64,000 bases of DNA, from the NCBI RefSeq assembly GCF_900114265.1, contig NZ_FPKV01000005.1:1-64000 (forward strand), given 5' to 3'. Numbering within the stretch: the first letter of the stretch is position 1; each line of letters opens with the position of its first letter. The notes under the pieces were generated by a model that saw nothing but the letters and a program-made list of their open reading frames with translations, was not told where the DNA came from and ran no database searches. This DNA is from Flaviramulus basaltis. GTDB taxonomy: Bacteria > Bacteroidota > Bacteroidia > Flavobacteriales > Flavobacteriaceae. A program made the position numbers and the translations under genes. Shown here one piece after another: positions 51,155-60,400 of this stretch.

Positions 51155-53662
51155 TTATTTTTTATAAGCCAAAAGCCTTAACGCATTAAAAACCACAAGT
51201 AACGTTGAGCCTTCGTGGATGACCACTGCAATACCGATATTGGCCCAACCCATAATGGTCGATGGAATAAGCAATGCCACAATACCGAGGCTTACCCAAA
51301 GGTTTTGCTTAATAATGGTCTTTGCCTTCCTGCTCAAACCTATGGCAAAGGGCAGGGTTTCCAGTTTATCGGCCATTAGGGCAATGTCCGCTGTTTCCAA
51401 TGCTACATCACTGCCCGCAGCACCCATTGCGATTCCTACGGTGCTGTTTGCCATTGCAGGGGCATCGTTCACACCGTCGCCTACCATTGCGACTTTGGAT
51501 TCCTGTTCTTTTAATTTTTTAATGGCATCAACCTTTTCCTCCGGCAACAGGCTTCCCCAGGCATCGGTCAACCCAATTTCTTTAGCAACGGCATCGGCAA
51601 CCTTTTGATTATCCCCGGTTAGCATTATCATCCGTTTGATGCCGATTTCCTTTAATTTTTTCAGTGTTTCCTTGGCCGCTTCCCGTGGGGTATCCATCAG
51701 GGCGATGATACCGATATATTCTTTGTTCCTTCTTATGAGCATTGTGGTATTTCCACCACCTTCAAGTTCTTTTACTTTATTCGATATTTCTTCGGATGGT
51801 TTTGCTTCATCGAGGTCTTCGTACAAGTCAAGGTTTCCAATATAGATTTTATCCTTGCTCAAGGACGCTTTGATACCTTTTCCGAGAACCGCTTCTAAAT
51901 CTGACGCATCGTTAATATCAGTACCTTTCAGACGCTCTTTCCCATCCCTTACGACGGCTTTTGCCAAAGGATGGTCGCTCAATTTTTCAACAGCAACGGC
52001 TATCTTTAACAGTTCATTTTCTTCAATATCCCCCAATGGTACCACTTCGGTAAGTTTGGGCTTGCCTTCTGTAAGCGTGCCTGTTTTATCAAAAGCCAAA
52101 GCGGTAATGACCCCTAAATCCTCAAGTGGTCGCCCACCTTTGATAAGAACACCGCCACGTGCTGCCCTTGCCACACCGCTTAATACGGCACTTGGTGTTG
52201 AAATGGCCAGTGCACAGGGACTTGCAGCTACCAATACCGCCATTGCACGATAAAAGCTGGCACTAAACGGTTCATCAATGACCAGAAAGGCAAAGAGCAG
52301 GATGCCAACCAGTATCAGTACGGATGGCACAAAATATCTTTCAAATTTATCGGTCAACAGCTGTGTTGGTGACTTTTGGGTCTGTGCCTCGTTGACCAAC
52401 TTGACCAAGCGTGATAAGGTTGAATCCTTGGCTTCTTTAATGACCTTTATTTCCAGCGTATTATTACCGTTGATAGTTCCTGCAAAAACACGGTTTTCGT
52501 CTTTTATATCATCATCTGCGGAATAGTCCCTGCTCGTATCTTCCACGGGAATTTTGTCCACGGGTACACTTTCCCCGGTAATAGGTGCCTGGTTGACGCT
52601 GCTTTTTCCATTGACCACGACGCCATCTGCGGATATTTTACTATTGGGCTTGACCACTATAATATCGCCAATACTCAATTCCTCAATTCCAACTTCTTCG
52701 GTCTTGCCATCTTTTTTGAGCAATGCCGTTTTTGGTGCTAAATCTGCCAGTGCCGCAATGGACTTTCGGGCCTTTTCCATTGCATAATGTTCAAGGGCGT
52801 GCCCCAAACTAAACAGGAACAGCAACAAGGCACCTTCTGCCCATTCTCCCAAAATGGCTGCCCCAATGGCTGCAACAAGCATTAAGAAGTCAATTTCAAA
52901 ACCGCCTTTGGCGACGGTCTGTACTGCTTCCTTGGCCGTAAAGAAACCACCGAAAAAGTAAGCACCAATATATAAAGTAAGACTGACCCAATCTGGGATG
53001 GATTCTACATAGGAAAGTCCGAAACCTATTCCGAGAAGTGCCCCACAGATAATGGAAAAAATGAGCTCCGTATTTTTACCGAAAATACCACCGTGGGCGT
53101 GCTCTTCTCCTTCCCCGTGGGTCTCGCCCTTTGTGGAAGTTTGTTCTTTAGTATCTTCCTTCTTTGAACGCTCCTGTTTTTTGGATGCTTTGGTGTAATC
53201 ATTTTCGTTTGAAGCACTCCGCTGAATCTGAAGGTTTTCTTTTTCAATTTGTTTACTTATTTCATCAAAATTTGTTTGCTTTTTATCAAATTCAAGTCGT
53301 ACCATTCCAGAGCCTGAAACGGAAACTTCCAAAACTCCATTGATTGTCAAAAGGCTTTTCTCTATGGAACGAGCCTGCCTTGTGTGTCTGATTCCTTTAA
53401 CTTCAATGAGCAAATGCCCGTATTTTTCGGTAATCTCGGCACCAGTACTTTCGGCGAGGGATTGAATGCGGTCAATGGAAATGATATCTGGGTCATAATG
53501 AAAACAGAGCTGCGGCACATCATCTCCGTTTTCATCGGCAATGTGCACTTTTTCGATGCCCTCTTTAGCTTGTAGTTTTTGAATAAGCCTTTCAACACAA
53601 GAATCTTTTTCGTTAGGAACTTGCGGAAGGATGACCGGTATTTTTAGTTGTAGTTTTTCCAT
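51155..53662 (-). CDS. P1B-4-type ATPase (SPC motif; Zn/Co/Fe-type)
   Basis: An 835-residue metal pump. The ion-site motif in helix 6 is SPCALAIS instead of CPC, and helix 8 has HEGSTLLVV; together these define P1B-4 ATPases (Co, Zn or Fe(II)). DKTGTLTEGK and GDGVNDAP are present. The N-terminus (~1-180) holds two degenerate HMA-like folds without the CxxC pair, then a His/Glu stretch (GEGEEHAHGG) before the first helix. It lies between a SpoIIAA-like gene and Fur copy 1. Confidence 0.88.
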   Translation of the reverse strand: MEKLQLKIPVILPQVPNEKDSCVERLIQKLQAKEGIEKVHIADENGDDVPQLCFHYDPDIISIDRIQSLAESTGAEITEKYGHLLIEVKGIRHTRQARSIEKSLLTINGVLEVSVSGSGMVRLEFDKKQTNFDEISKQIEKENLQIQRSASNENDYTKASKKQERSKKEDTKEQTSTKGETHGEGEEHAHGGIFGKNTELIFSIICGALLGIGFGLSYVESIPDWVSLTLYIGAYFFGGFFTAKEAVQTVAKGGFEIDFLMLVAAIGAAILGEWAEGALLLFLFSLGHALEHYAMEKARKSIAALADLAPKTALLKKDGKTEEVGIEELSIGDIIVVKPNSKISADGVVVNGKSSVNQAPITGESVPVDKIPVEDTSRDYSADDDIKDENRVFAGTINGNNTLEIKVIKEAKDSTLSRLVKLVNEAQTQKSPTQLLTDKFERYFVPSVLILVGILLFAFLVIDEPFSASFYRAMAVLVAASPCALAISTPSAVLSGVARAARGGVLIKGGRPLEDLGVITALAFDKTGTLTEGKPKLTEVVPLGDIEENELLKIAVAVEKLSDHPLAKAVVRDGKERLKGTDINDASDLEAVLGKGIKASLSKDKIYIGNLDLYEDLDEAKPSEEISNKVKELEGGGNTTMLIRRNKEYIGIIALMDTPREAAKETLKKLKEIGIKRMIMLTGDNQKVADAVAKEIGLTDAWGSLLPEEKVDAIKKLKEQESKVAMVGDGVNDAPAMANSTVGIAMGAAGSDVALETADIALMADKLETLPFAIGLSRKAKTIIKQNLWVSLGIVALLIPSTIMGWANIGIAVVIHEGSTLLVVFNALRLLAYKK

Positions 53663-53671
53663 TTTTTATTT

Positions 53672-54019
53672 TTATTTTATCCACTCTTTGGCATCGTCTT
53701 TTTCTTCGGTCTTATAAAATTTTATATGAGCTTCTGAAAAAGGAAGCAATACCTCGGTAAATTGCTCCTGCCATTTAACGCTACCCACCAAAGCAACACG
53801 CTTTAAATGCTTTTCATTCGGAAGGTTTAATTCAATTCCCTTCCAATGTGCCTCTGCTGTCCAACCTTCAAAATTTTCCATCTCGATGTACCAATACACC
53901 TGTGGATGGGTTTTTATATGGTCTGTCAATTCAAGGTTTAGAGTTTCATAGTCTTTTGCGTCAAGTTTATGCTGCGCCACGATATATACCGTACTTTGTT
54001 CTTTATAAATTGATATCAT
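53672..54019 (-). CDS. SpoIIAA/STAS-like protein, copy 2
   Basis: A 115-residue protein with the same layout as copies 1 and 3 (TLNLELTDHIKTHPQVYWYIEMENFEGW, LLPFSEAHIKFY) but more diverged. It lies 9 bases before the P1B-4 ATPase gene, so the two are coupled. No catalytic motif is seen; function unknown. Confidence 0.7.
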   Translation of the reverse strand: MISIYKEQSTVYIVAQHKLDAKDYETLNLELTDHIKTHPQVYWYIEMENFEGWTAEAHWKGIELNLPNEKHLKRVALVGSVKWQEQFTEVLLPFSEAHIKFYKTEEKDDAKEWIK

Positions 54020-54070
54020 TTCTATAATCTTTACAAATCAATATTTTAGCTTAAACACCTTTTCTTATAA

Positions 54071-54502
54071 TTAGCTTTTATTTTTATTTACTTTTTTGAA
54101 ATAGGGTAATTTTCGGGCGACCAGCAGCAAGATGATAAGTAATGTGCTTGTGATACTCAACAAGTACATCCCAAACCCTAAAGCAATACCTACTCCTGCT
54201 GTTGCCCACACTGTAGCGGCCGTGGTTAAACCCACTATAGAGTTGGTTGAATTGTCCTTAAAAATAATTCCCGCTCCCAAAAAACCAATACCAGAAACAA
54301 TATTTGCAACAATCCGAGTTTGGTCTGCCACATCAATATGTGTATTGATGATTGTTAAAAGTGCGGCTCCAAGACATACAGCTGCATAGGTTCGGATACC
54401 GGCGTCGTGGCCGTCAGTTTCCCTGTCGACTCCAATCAAAATCCCCAATAAAACTGCCAACCCTAATCGTGGCAATAACAGTAGTTCAGTTTGTAGGTCC
54501 AT
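54071..54502 (-). CDS. MgtC/SapB-family membrane protein
   Basis: A 143-residue inner-membrane protein with four hydrophobic helices and the MgtC signature (VLLGILIGVDRETDGHDAGIR, then AAVCLGAALL and GIGFLGAGIIFKD). The C-terminal soluble domain of longer MgtC proteins is absent. Its role in the family is divalent cation or membrane-potential homeostasis. It lies 51 bases before SpoIIAA copy 2. Confidence 0.85.
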   Translation of the reverse strand: MDLQTELLLLPRLGLAVLLGILIGVDRETDGHDAGIRTYAAVCLGAALLTIINTHIDVADQTRIVANIVSGIGFLGAGIIFKDNSTNSIVGLTTAATVWATAGVGIALGFGMYLLSITSTLLIILLLVARKLPYFKKVNKNKS

Positions 54503-54548
54503 TGATTATATTTGATTCTGTCTTATAAAATTAATAATCCGTTGTTGT

Positions 54549-54818
54549 TTACGTTCGGTTGCCGCAATTAGGACAAAATTTGGCATCCAAAAGAATATCC
54601 TGCCTGCAATTGTCACATTTTCCTTTACCTAATACTAAACCGCATTTTTGACAAAAGGCCGCACTTAATTCATTTTTCTCATCACATTTTGGGCTTTTTA
54701 TCTTAACCCTTGAATCTGAATAATTATCTCTGTTTTCATAATCGTGTTTGCGGTTATGTCTCCTTGAATGATGGCCTCCTCTGCCTTTTCCTCCTAACAA
54801 ATGTTTTAAAAACCCCAT
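54549..54818 (-). CDS. Small double zinc-ribbon protein
   Basis: An 89-residue protein. The N-terminal half is basic and His-rich (GRGGHHSRRHNRKHD). The C-terminal half has two zinc-ribbon halves: C56-x2-C59 (with a lone C45 before it) and C68-x2-C71...C82-x2-C85. It could bind Zn or act as a protein-binding adaptor; no further function is evident. It lies between a SpoIIAA-like gene and MgtC. Confidence 0.65.
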   Translation of the reverse strand: MGFLKHLLGGKGRGGHHSRRHNRKHDYENRDNYSDSRVKIKSPKCDEKNELSAAFCQKCGLVLGKGKCDNCRQDILLDAKFCPNCGNRT

Positions 54819-54882
54819 AATATTTCGTTATTATTATTACTGTTTTTCAAATTTTAAATCAACATCGATGATTCCATTTTGA

Positions 54883-55239
54883 CTAAATTTCAATCCATTT
54901 TTGTGCATTACTTTTTTGCTTTATATCAAAGTATTTTATTTCGGCATTTGTAAAAGGTTTCATAAATCGGGCTACCCAATCGTGCCATTGTTCTTTACCT
55001 ACTATTGCGATTTTTTCATACTCTTTTTCGTGTGCGGCATCGATTTTTAAATCTTCCCAAAAGCCATTGATATTCCACCCTTCAAAATCTTGCATCTCAA
55101 AATACCAACGGATTTTTAACCCCTTATCCAGAATAGTATGTATTATGGGGTGCACTTTTTCAATATCTTTTTGATGTAATTTCCCAATTGCAATTGTTGT
55201 GATTACATTTTCTTTCTTAATATCTAATATTTGTAACAT
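54883..55239 (-). CDS. SpoIIAA/STAS-like protein, copy 3
   Basis: About 118 residues, starting at ATG 55239 (MLQILD, parallel to copy 1). Closely similar to copy 1: IHTILDKGLKIRWYFEMQDFEGW and KPFTNAEIKYF. It lies 45 bases after Fur copy 2. The repeated Fur plus SpoIIAA-like pairing suggests a duplicated unit. Confidence 0.7.
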   Translation of the reverse strand: MLQILDIKKENVITTIAIGKLHQKDIEKVHPIIHTILDKGLKIRWYFEMQDFEGWNINGFWEDLKIDAAHEKEYEKIAIVGKEQWHDWVARFMKPFTNAEIKYFDIKQKSNAQKWIEI

Positions 55240-55284
55240 TTCTTTAAAATTAAATATAGTGTCCTCATATAGGAAGAGCAATTA

Positions 55285-55698
55285 TTACTTGCTACATTTC
55301 TCACAAATGCCCTTTACCACCAAGTTGATATCCTCGGTAATATAACCATCAGGTAAGTTGATGTGAGGGATTTTATGCTCTGTTAAACAGACCGTTTCAT
55401 TACAATTGTTGCAATGAAAGTGCAAATGAAGGTCGTTGCCGACCTCGCATTCACAATTTTCTTCGCAAAGGGCGTATTTTATAACTCCCGTACCATCCTC
55501 GATTTGATGCACAATCCCTTTTTCTTCAAACGCTTTCATAGTCCTAAATAGGGTACTTCTTTCACTGACCTTAAAATCTTTTTCCAAGTCGCCAAGGCTG
55601 ATGGCCACATTCAACTCTGCCAACCGCTTATAGGTCATAAGGCGCATAGCCGTAGGTCGTATCCCTTTGTTTTCCAGAAGTTGAACTATTTTTTCCAT
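55285..55698 (-). CDS. Fur-family metal-responsive regulator, copy 2
   Basis: A 137-residue Fur/Zur-type regulator: winged helix (~8-70, with GIRPTAMRLMTYKRL and STLFRTMKAFEEK), HLHFHCNNC metal site and the C-x2-C pair CEKCSK at the end. It is clearly paralogous to the gene at 50687. It lies 15 bases behind the PII-like gene. Probably controls this operon in response to Zn or a related metal. Confidence 0.85.
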   Translation of the reverse strand: MEKIVQLLENKGIRPTAMRLMTYKRLAELNVAISLGDLEKDFKVSERSTLFRTMKAFEEKGIVHQIEDGTGVIKYALCEENCECEVGNDLHLHFHCNNCNETVCLTEHKIPHINLPDGYITEDINLVVKGICEKCSK

Positions 55699-55713
55699 TT
55701 GTACTGAAGTGTT

Positions 55714-56052
55714 TTATAGGTCGTACCGTTTTAAGGAATCCCCAGTTTTAATCTGAAAGGCATCTTCAATATTTGCTATATAGATAATGCCGTCTCCAGG
55801 TTCTTCCGTTTTGCCATTTTTTAAAATTATTTCAATGGCAGCTTGGGCTTCCTCATTTTGACAGACCAATTCCAGCTTAACCACAGGACTATCGGTAATA
55901 CGAAAATCCAACGAAGGTCTTGCACCTTTTGCCTTGAATGCGCCAGTACCTTCTGCTTGTGAAAGGGTCATACTTTCAAATCCATTATCTGATAGTGCTT
56001 CAATGACTCTTTGGATTCGGTTCGGTTTTACAAATGCTTTTATTTCTTTCAT
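55714..56052 (-). CDS. PII-like signalling protein of a metal-efflux operon
   Basis: A 112-residue protein: PII-type start (KEIKAFVKPNRIQRVIEAL), middle KLELVCQNEEAQAAIEIIL, and the GDGIIYIANIEDAFQIKTGD end. The T-loop region (~45-60) lacks the uridylylated tyrosine context of GlnB. Non-canonical PII proteins are known next to CusABC/CzcABC genes; they are thought to sense metal or nucleotide state. It lies between CzcB copy 2 and Fur copy 2. Confidence 0.8.
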   Translation of the reverse strand: MKEIKAFVKPNRIQRVIEALSDNGFESMTLSQAEGTGAFKAKGARPSLDFRITDSPVVKLELVCQNEEAQAAIEIILKNGKTEEPGDGIIYIANIEDAFQIKTGDSLKRYDL

Positions 56053-56167
56053 CTTAAAAATATTTTTATGTTTTAATCGATTTTGAACCGAGCTTGTTTT
56101 CTAATTTTTAACTAACTAATTAAGACGATAAACAAACTCGGAATCAAAATCTTTGATTGTTATTGAA

Positions 56168-57424
56168 TTAATGTCCGTGTTCCAGTTCGCCTTTAACCAT
56201 TTCCGAAGACAGGTTATACGCTCCGTTTATCACGACTTTGGCGTCCTTTGAAACTTCGGCAGGCAGGTTGACTTCAACAAAGCCTAAATCAGTAATACCA
56301 ACCGTTACGGGTATCATTTTAAATTTCATTTTGTTCGCTTCCATTTCTTCATCTTCATCCAAAATAAAAATAAAGGATTGCTCGCCTTCTTTTATAATGG
56401 CAGCTTCCGGTACGGCGAAACCCTTTTTTTCGCCCTGCACTATTCGTCCTTGTACGTACATACCCGGCAATAGGTTTTTATCCTTGTTTTCAATGTCTGC
56501 CAGAACTTCCAAAGCTTTTGGGTCGGTGTTGAAGGTTTTGCCCACAGACCGAACGGTTGCTTTAAGCAGTTCATCTGGACGAGAAGCTGTTGAAAAATAT
56601 ATCTGTTGCCCTTTCTTGATTTGCTTTATGTCTTTTTCATATACTTTGAAGTTGACATAGATTTTTGAGTTGTCGCTTATTGAGAACATTTTGGATTGTT
56701 GTGCCACGTAATCGCCAAGGCTAATCATTACTTCATCCACATACCCACTTATGGGTGTGGTAATGGGAACAGCGGAATATATTTGGCCTTCCGCCACTTT
56801 GTCCGGGTTAATGCCCAACAGTCTCAACTGGGACCGCAAACCATTGACGCTGGATGTTGTGGAACGAAATTTTGACTGCGCCATCTGAAATTCCTTGCCA
56901 GAAGAAACACCTTTATCATAAAGGGTCTGCTTACGTTCAAAATCCTGTTTCAAAAAGACCAGTTCGTCATTTTTTTCCTGATAATCTTGTTGCATTGCAA
57001 TGATATCTGGGTGTTCTATATATGCCAACACCTGACCTTTCTTTACGTTATCTCCAGGGATTACTTTTATGGAACTCACATTTCCACCAACAAAAGGACT
57101 TATGTTCGCCTTGTCCTGTGGGAAAAGTTCCAGCGTTCCTGTTACTTTAATGTTGTTCCCTAAATTGCGTTCCTCCAAAGGTTTCATTTCCAAACCTATG
57201 GTTTCGGCCTGTTGCTTTGTGAGTTCCACAACGCCTTCTTCCTCGCTGTGACCTTCTTCTTCTCCTTCATTGTGGCCTTCCTCGCCGTGTGCATCTTCCC
57301 CAGCTTCATTGGTTTTTGATACACCTTCGGCTTCGTTATGCCCAAGTTCAGATTTTTGGGAATCATTACAACTCATAAACATAAGTGTAAATAATACGGT
57401 ACTTACTAATAGTATATTCTTCAT
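56168..57424 (-). CDS. czcB: CzcB/CusB-type membrane fusion protein, copy 2
   Basis: A 418-residue periplasmic adaptor. Lipobox FMSC (C19) is followed by a Glu/His-rich linker (~28-65, e.g. HGEEGHNEGEEEGH) that can bind metal ions. The rest follows the usual order: first beta/lipoyl segment, helical hairpin (~150-205), second lipoyl half (ITTPISGYVDEV) and beta-barrel (SVGKTFNT, LLPGMYVQGRI). It lies 15 bases behind its CzcA. It is longer than copy 1 owing to the His-rich linker. Confidence 0.85.
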   Translation of the reverse strand: MKNILLVSTVLFTLMFMSCNDSQKSELGHNEAEGVSKTNEAGEDAHGEEGHNEGEEEGHSEEEGVVELTKQQAETIGLEMKPLEERNLGNNIKVTGTLELFPQDKANISPFVGGNVSSIKVIPGDNVKKGQVLAYIEHPDIIAMQQDYQEKNDELVFLKQDFERKQTLYDKGVSSGKEFQMAQSKFRSTTSSVNGLRSQLRLLGINPDKVAEGQIYSAVPITTPISGYVDEVMISLGDYVAQQSKMFSISDNSKIYVNFKVYEKDIKQIKKGQQIYFSTASRPDELLKATVRSVGKTFNTDPKALEVLADIENKDKNLLPGMYVQGRIVQGEKKGFAVPEAAIIKEGEQSFIFILDEDEEMEANKMKFKMIPVTVGITDLGFVEVNLPAEVSKDAKVVINGAYNLSSEMVKGELEHGH

Positions 57425-57439
57425 TTTTCTTTTTTTAGA

Positions 57440-60400
57440 TTATAGATTACCCAGTTGGTATTGCAGCTCGACGAACTGCTGATTAAATTGATTTATAAAC
57501 TGCAAATGGTTTTGTTTGATTCTGATAGCACTATTAAGAATTGTAATGTAGTTTACATAGTCTATTTCACCTTCTTTTGATGCCAGTTCTGCCGTAGCGA
57601 TTTGCTGTTCTGCCAAAAGTAATGCGCCTTCCTCATAATAGGAAAGGGTTTTTTTGGTCTTTTCCAATGATTTTAATAGTTGGGAAACCCTACTTTCGGT
57701 CATTGCTTTTTGTTCGAGATATTGGTTCTCGGCAACCATAGCATCTGCCTTGGCAGCCTTTACCCTTGATTTCTGTGGAAAGAACCAAAGCGGTATGCTA
57801 ATACCGGCCTGATATGCGCTAAAGCCAGACACATCATTGTACTTCAATTTATCATAACTTATGCTGAATTTTGGTAGGAACTCGGATTTTTCAACACCTA
57901 TATTCGCTTTGCTTACTTCGGCATTTTGCATAGCATATTGAAGCAAAGGATTATTGGCTGCGGAAGCCGAATCCAAATTGGCCAAAAAATCCATTGGTTC
58001 ATAGGTCAAATTCACAGTTTCAATTTCTTGGTCAATGCCCAAATACTGCTTCAATGCTCTTTTTGCAATTTCAATATCATCATAGGCTTGTTGCCTTAAT
58101 ACTTGAATCTGCTGATATTCGGAAGAAGCCGCAATAAATTCCAGCTTGCCTGTTTCCCCTGTATCATAGCGCAATTCGGCAGCCGTCCTAAAGTTGGCAT
58201 AAACACTGTCCAACTGTTCCGCAAAACGCAATTGTGCTTTGTTATAATTGATAAGGTCATACGCCTGCATCACATTACGAATCAATTGCTGCTCATTGAC
58301 AGCATAGAATTTTTCGCCCAATTTAACCCGTTCTTTATAGAACTTGTTTTTTGAAAAACCAGAAAGCAAATCAATATTGCCCTGTTGTACGCCATACGTA
58401 CGCAATATTCCTTGTTGCACCCCTTGGTCTTCTCTACCGGTATATAAAGAGGTGCTCCCCAAATCAAAACTTGTTCCTTTCATCGCCTGTTCTCTTTGGA
58501 TTAAAGCTTGACTTTCCTTTAGGGAAGGATAATTTTCCTTGGCCATAGATATGGCTTCTTCCAAAGTAATTGTTTGAGCCATCTGGCTATTCTGCGCAGT
58601 AGCGGAATTTGAGGTCAGAAAGCCTCCCAAACTCAATAATATAATAATAACCGTTGCGCCTTTCTTAATGTAACTTGTGTCACCACCATTATCCTTCTTT
58701 TCTTTTCGGGATTCAAGCCAATAGTATAATACGGGGAGAACCACAAGCGTTAAAAACGTCGCTGTAAGTAATCCACCAATAACCACCGTTGCCAATGGTC
58801 GCTGCACTTCTGCACCTCCAGAGGTAGAAATCGCCATTGGGATAAAGCCCATAATGGCTGCCGTTGCCGTAAGCAAAATTGGACGTAAGCGTTCGTGCGT
58901 TGCTTCGTATATTCGTTTTTTTAAGTCTGTCATTCCACTTTCTTTTAGTTCATTGAATTTGTTTATCAGTACCAATCCGTTTAAAACCGCAACTCCAAAG
59001 AGCACAATAAAACCAACACCTGCCGATATACTAAAAGGCATTCCTCGTATCAATAGTGCAAACACGCCACCAATGGCCGCCAATGGCACTGCCATATAAA
59101 TCATTAATGATTGCGAGAACGAACTCAATGCAAAATAGAGCAATATGAATATTAGGAAAAGTGCAATAGGCACTACAATCATCAATCGGTCTGAAGCACG
59201 TTGAAGGTTTTCGAAAGAACCTCCGTAGGTTACAAAATAACCAGGTGGCAGTTTCACGTCCGTTTCTAATTTTTGCTGAATTTCCTCGACCATCGATTTT
59301 ACATCGCGCCCACGAACATTGACCCCTACCGAAATACGACGAGACGTGTTGTCCCTTGAAATCTGCATCGGACCAGGCTTATAGCTGATATCTGCAACCT
59401 CCTTTAAAGGTACTTGCGCTCCGTTTGGCAAATCGATATAAAGATTTTTAAGGCTGTTGATGTCTTGTCGAAATTCCTTCGCCAAACGAATGACCACATC
59501 AAACCTTTTTTCGCCTTCAAAAATCACACTTGCCTGTTCTCCAGAAAATGAAGCACTCACATAATCGTTCAGCTTGTCAACGGTTACACCGTATTGTGCC
59601 ATTTTCGCACGGTTATATACCACCGTCATTTGTGGTAAACCGCTTGTAGCTTCCACATTGAGGTCAGCTGCTCCGGGAACGGTTCTGATGACTGCTGCGA
59701 TTTCCTGTACCTTGTCTGCCAACACGCCCAAATCTTCTCCGTACAGTTTGATTGCTACGTCCTCACGAACCCCTGTAAGCAATTCATTAAAACGAAGTTC
59801 TACAGGTTGGGTAAATACGAAATTTACGCCGGGAACGACTGAAATTTTTTCCTGTATTTTTTCTATGAGTTCTTCTTTACTCTCTGCGGAAGTCCATTTA
59901 CTCTTATCTTTTTCAAGAATAATGTAACTATCCGCTATATCCATAGGCATTGGGTCTGTTGGTATTTCGGCCACACCAATCCTTGAAACTACCGTTTTTA
60001 CCTCTGGAAATTCATTGATTAAATTTTGAAGTTTTTTTGAAGCCTCAATGGATTCTGTAAGACTGCTCCCCGGTTTTATCAACGCCTGAAACGCAATATC
60101 GCCCTCATCAAATTTTGGAATAAATTCGCCACCCATATTGCTGAAAATAAATCCCGCAATCAATAGCAGGGCAACAGCGCCCATAACGACTCCAGCCCTA
60201 AAGCGAAGTGCAAAATTGAGCAATGGTACATAACCTCTGTTTAAACCGGACATTATTTTATCACTAAACCTATCAATCTTGTTTTCAAATTTGGCAAACC
60301 AACTATTCTGATTTTTAGCAGGTTTTAGGAACATTGCAGAAATCATTGGAACATACGTAAGACAAAGGATAATCGCTCCTAAAACTGCAAATCCAAAGGT

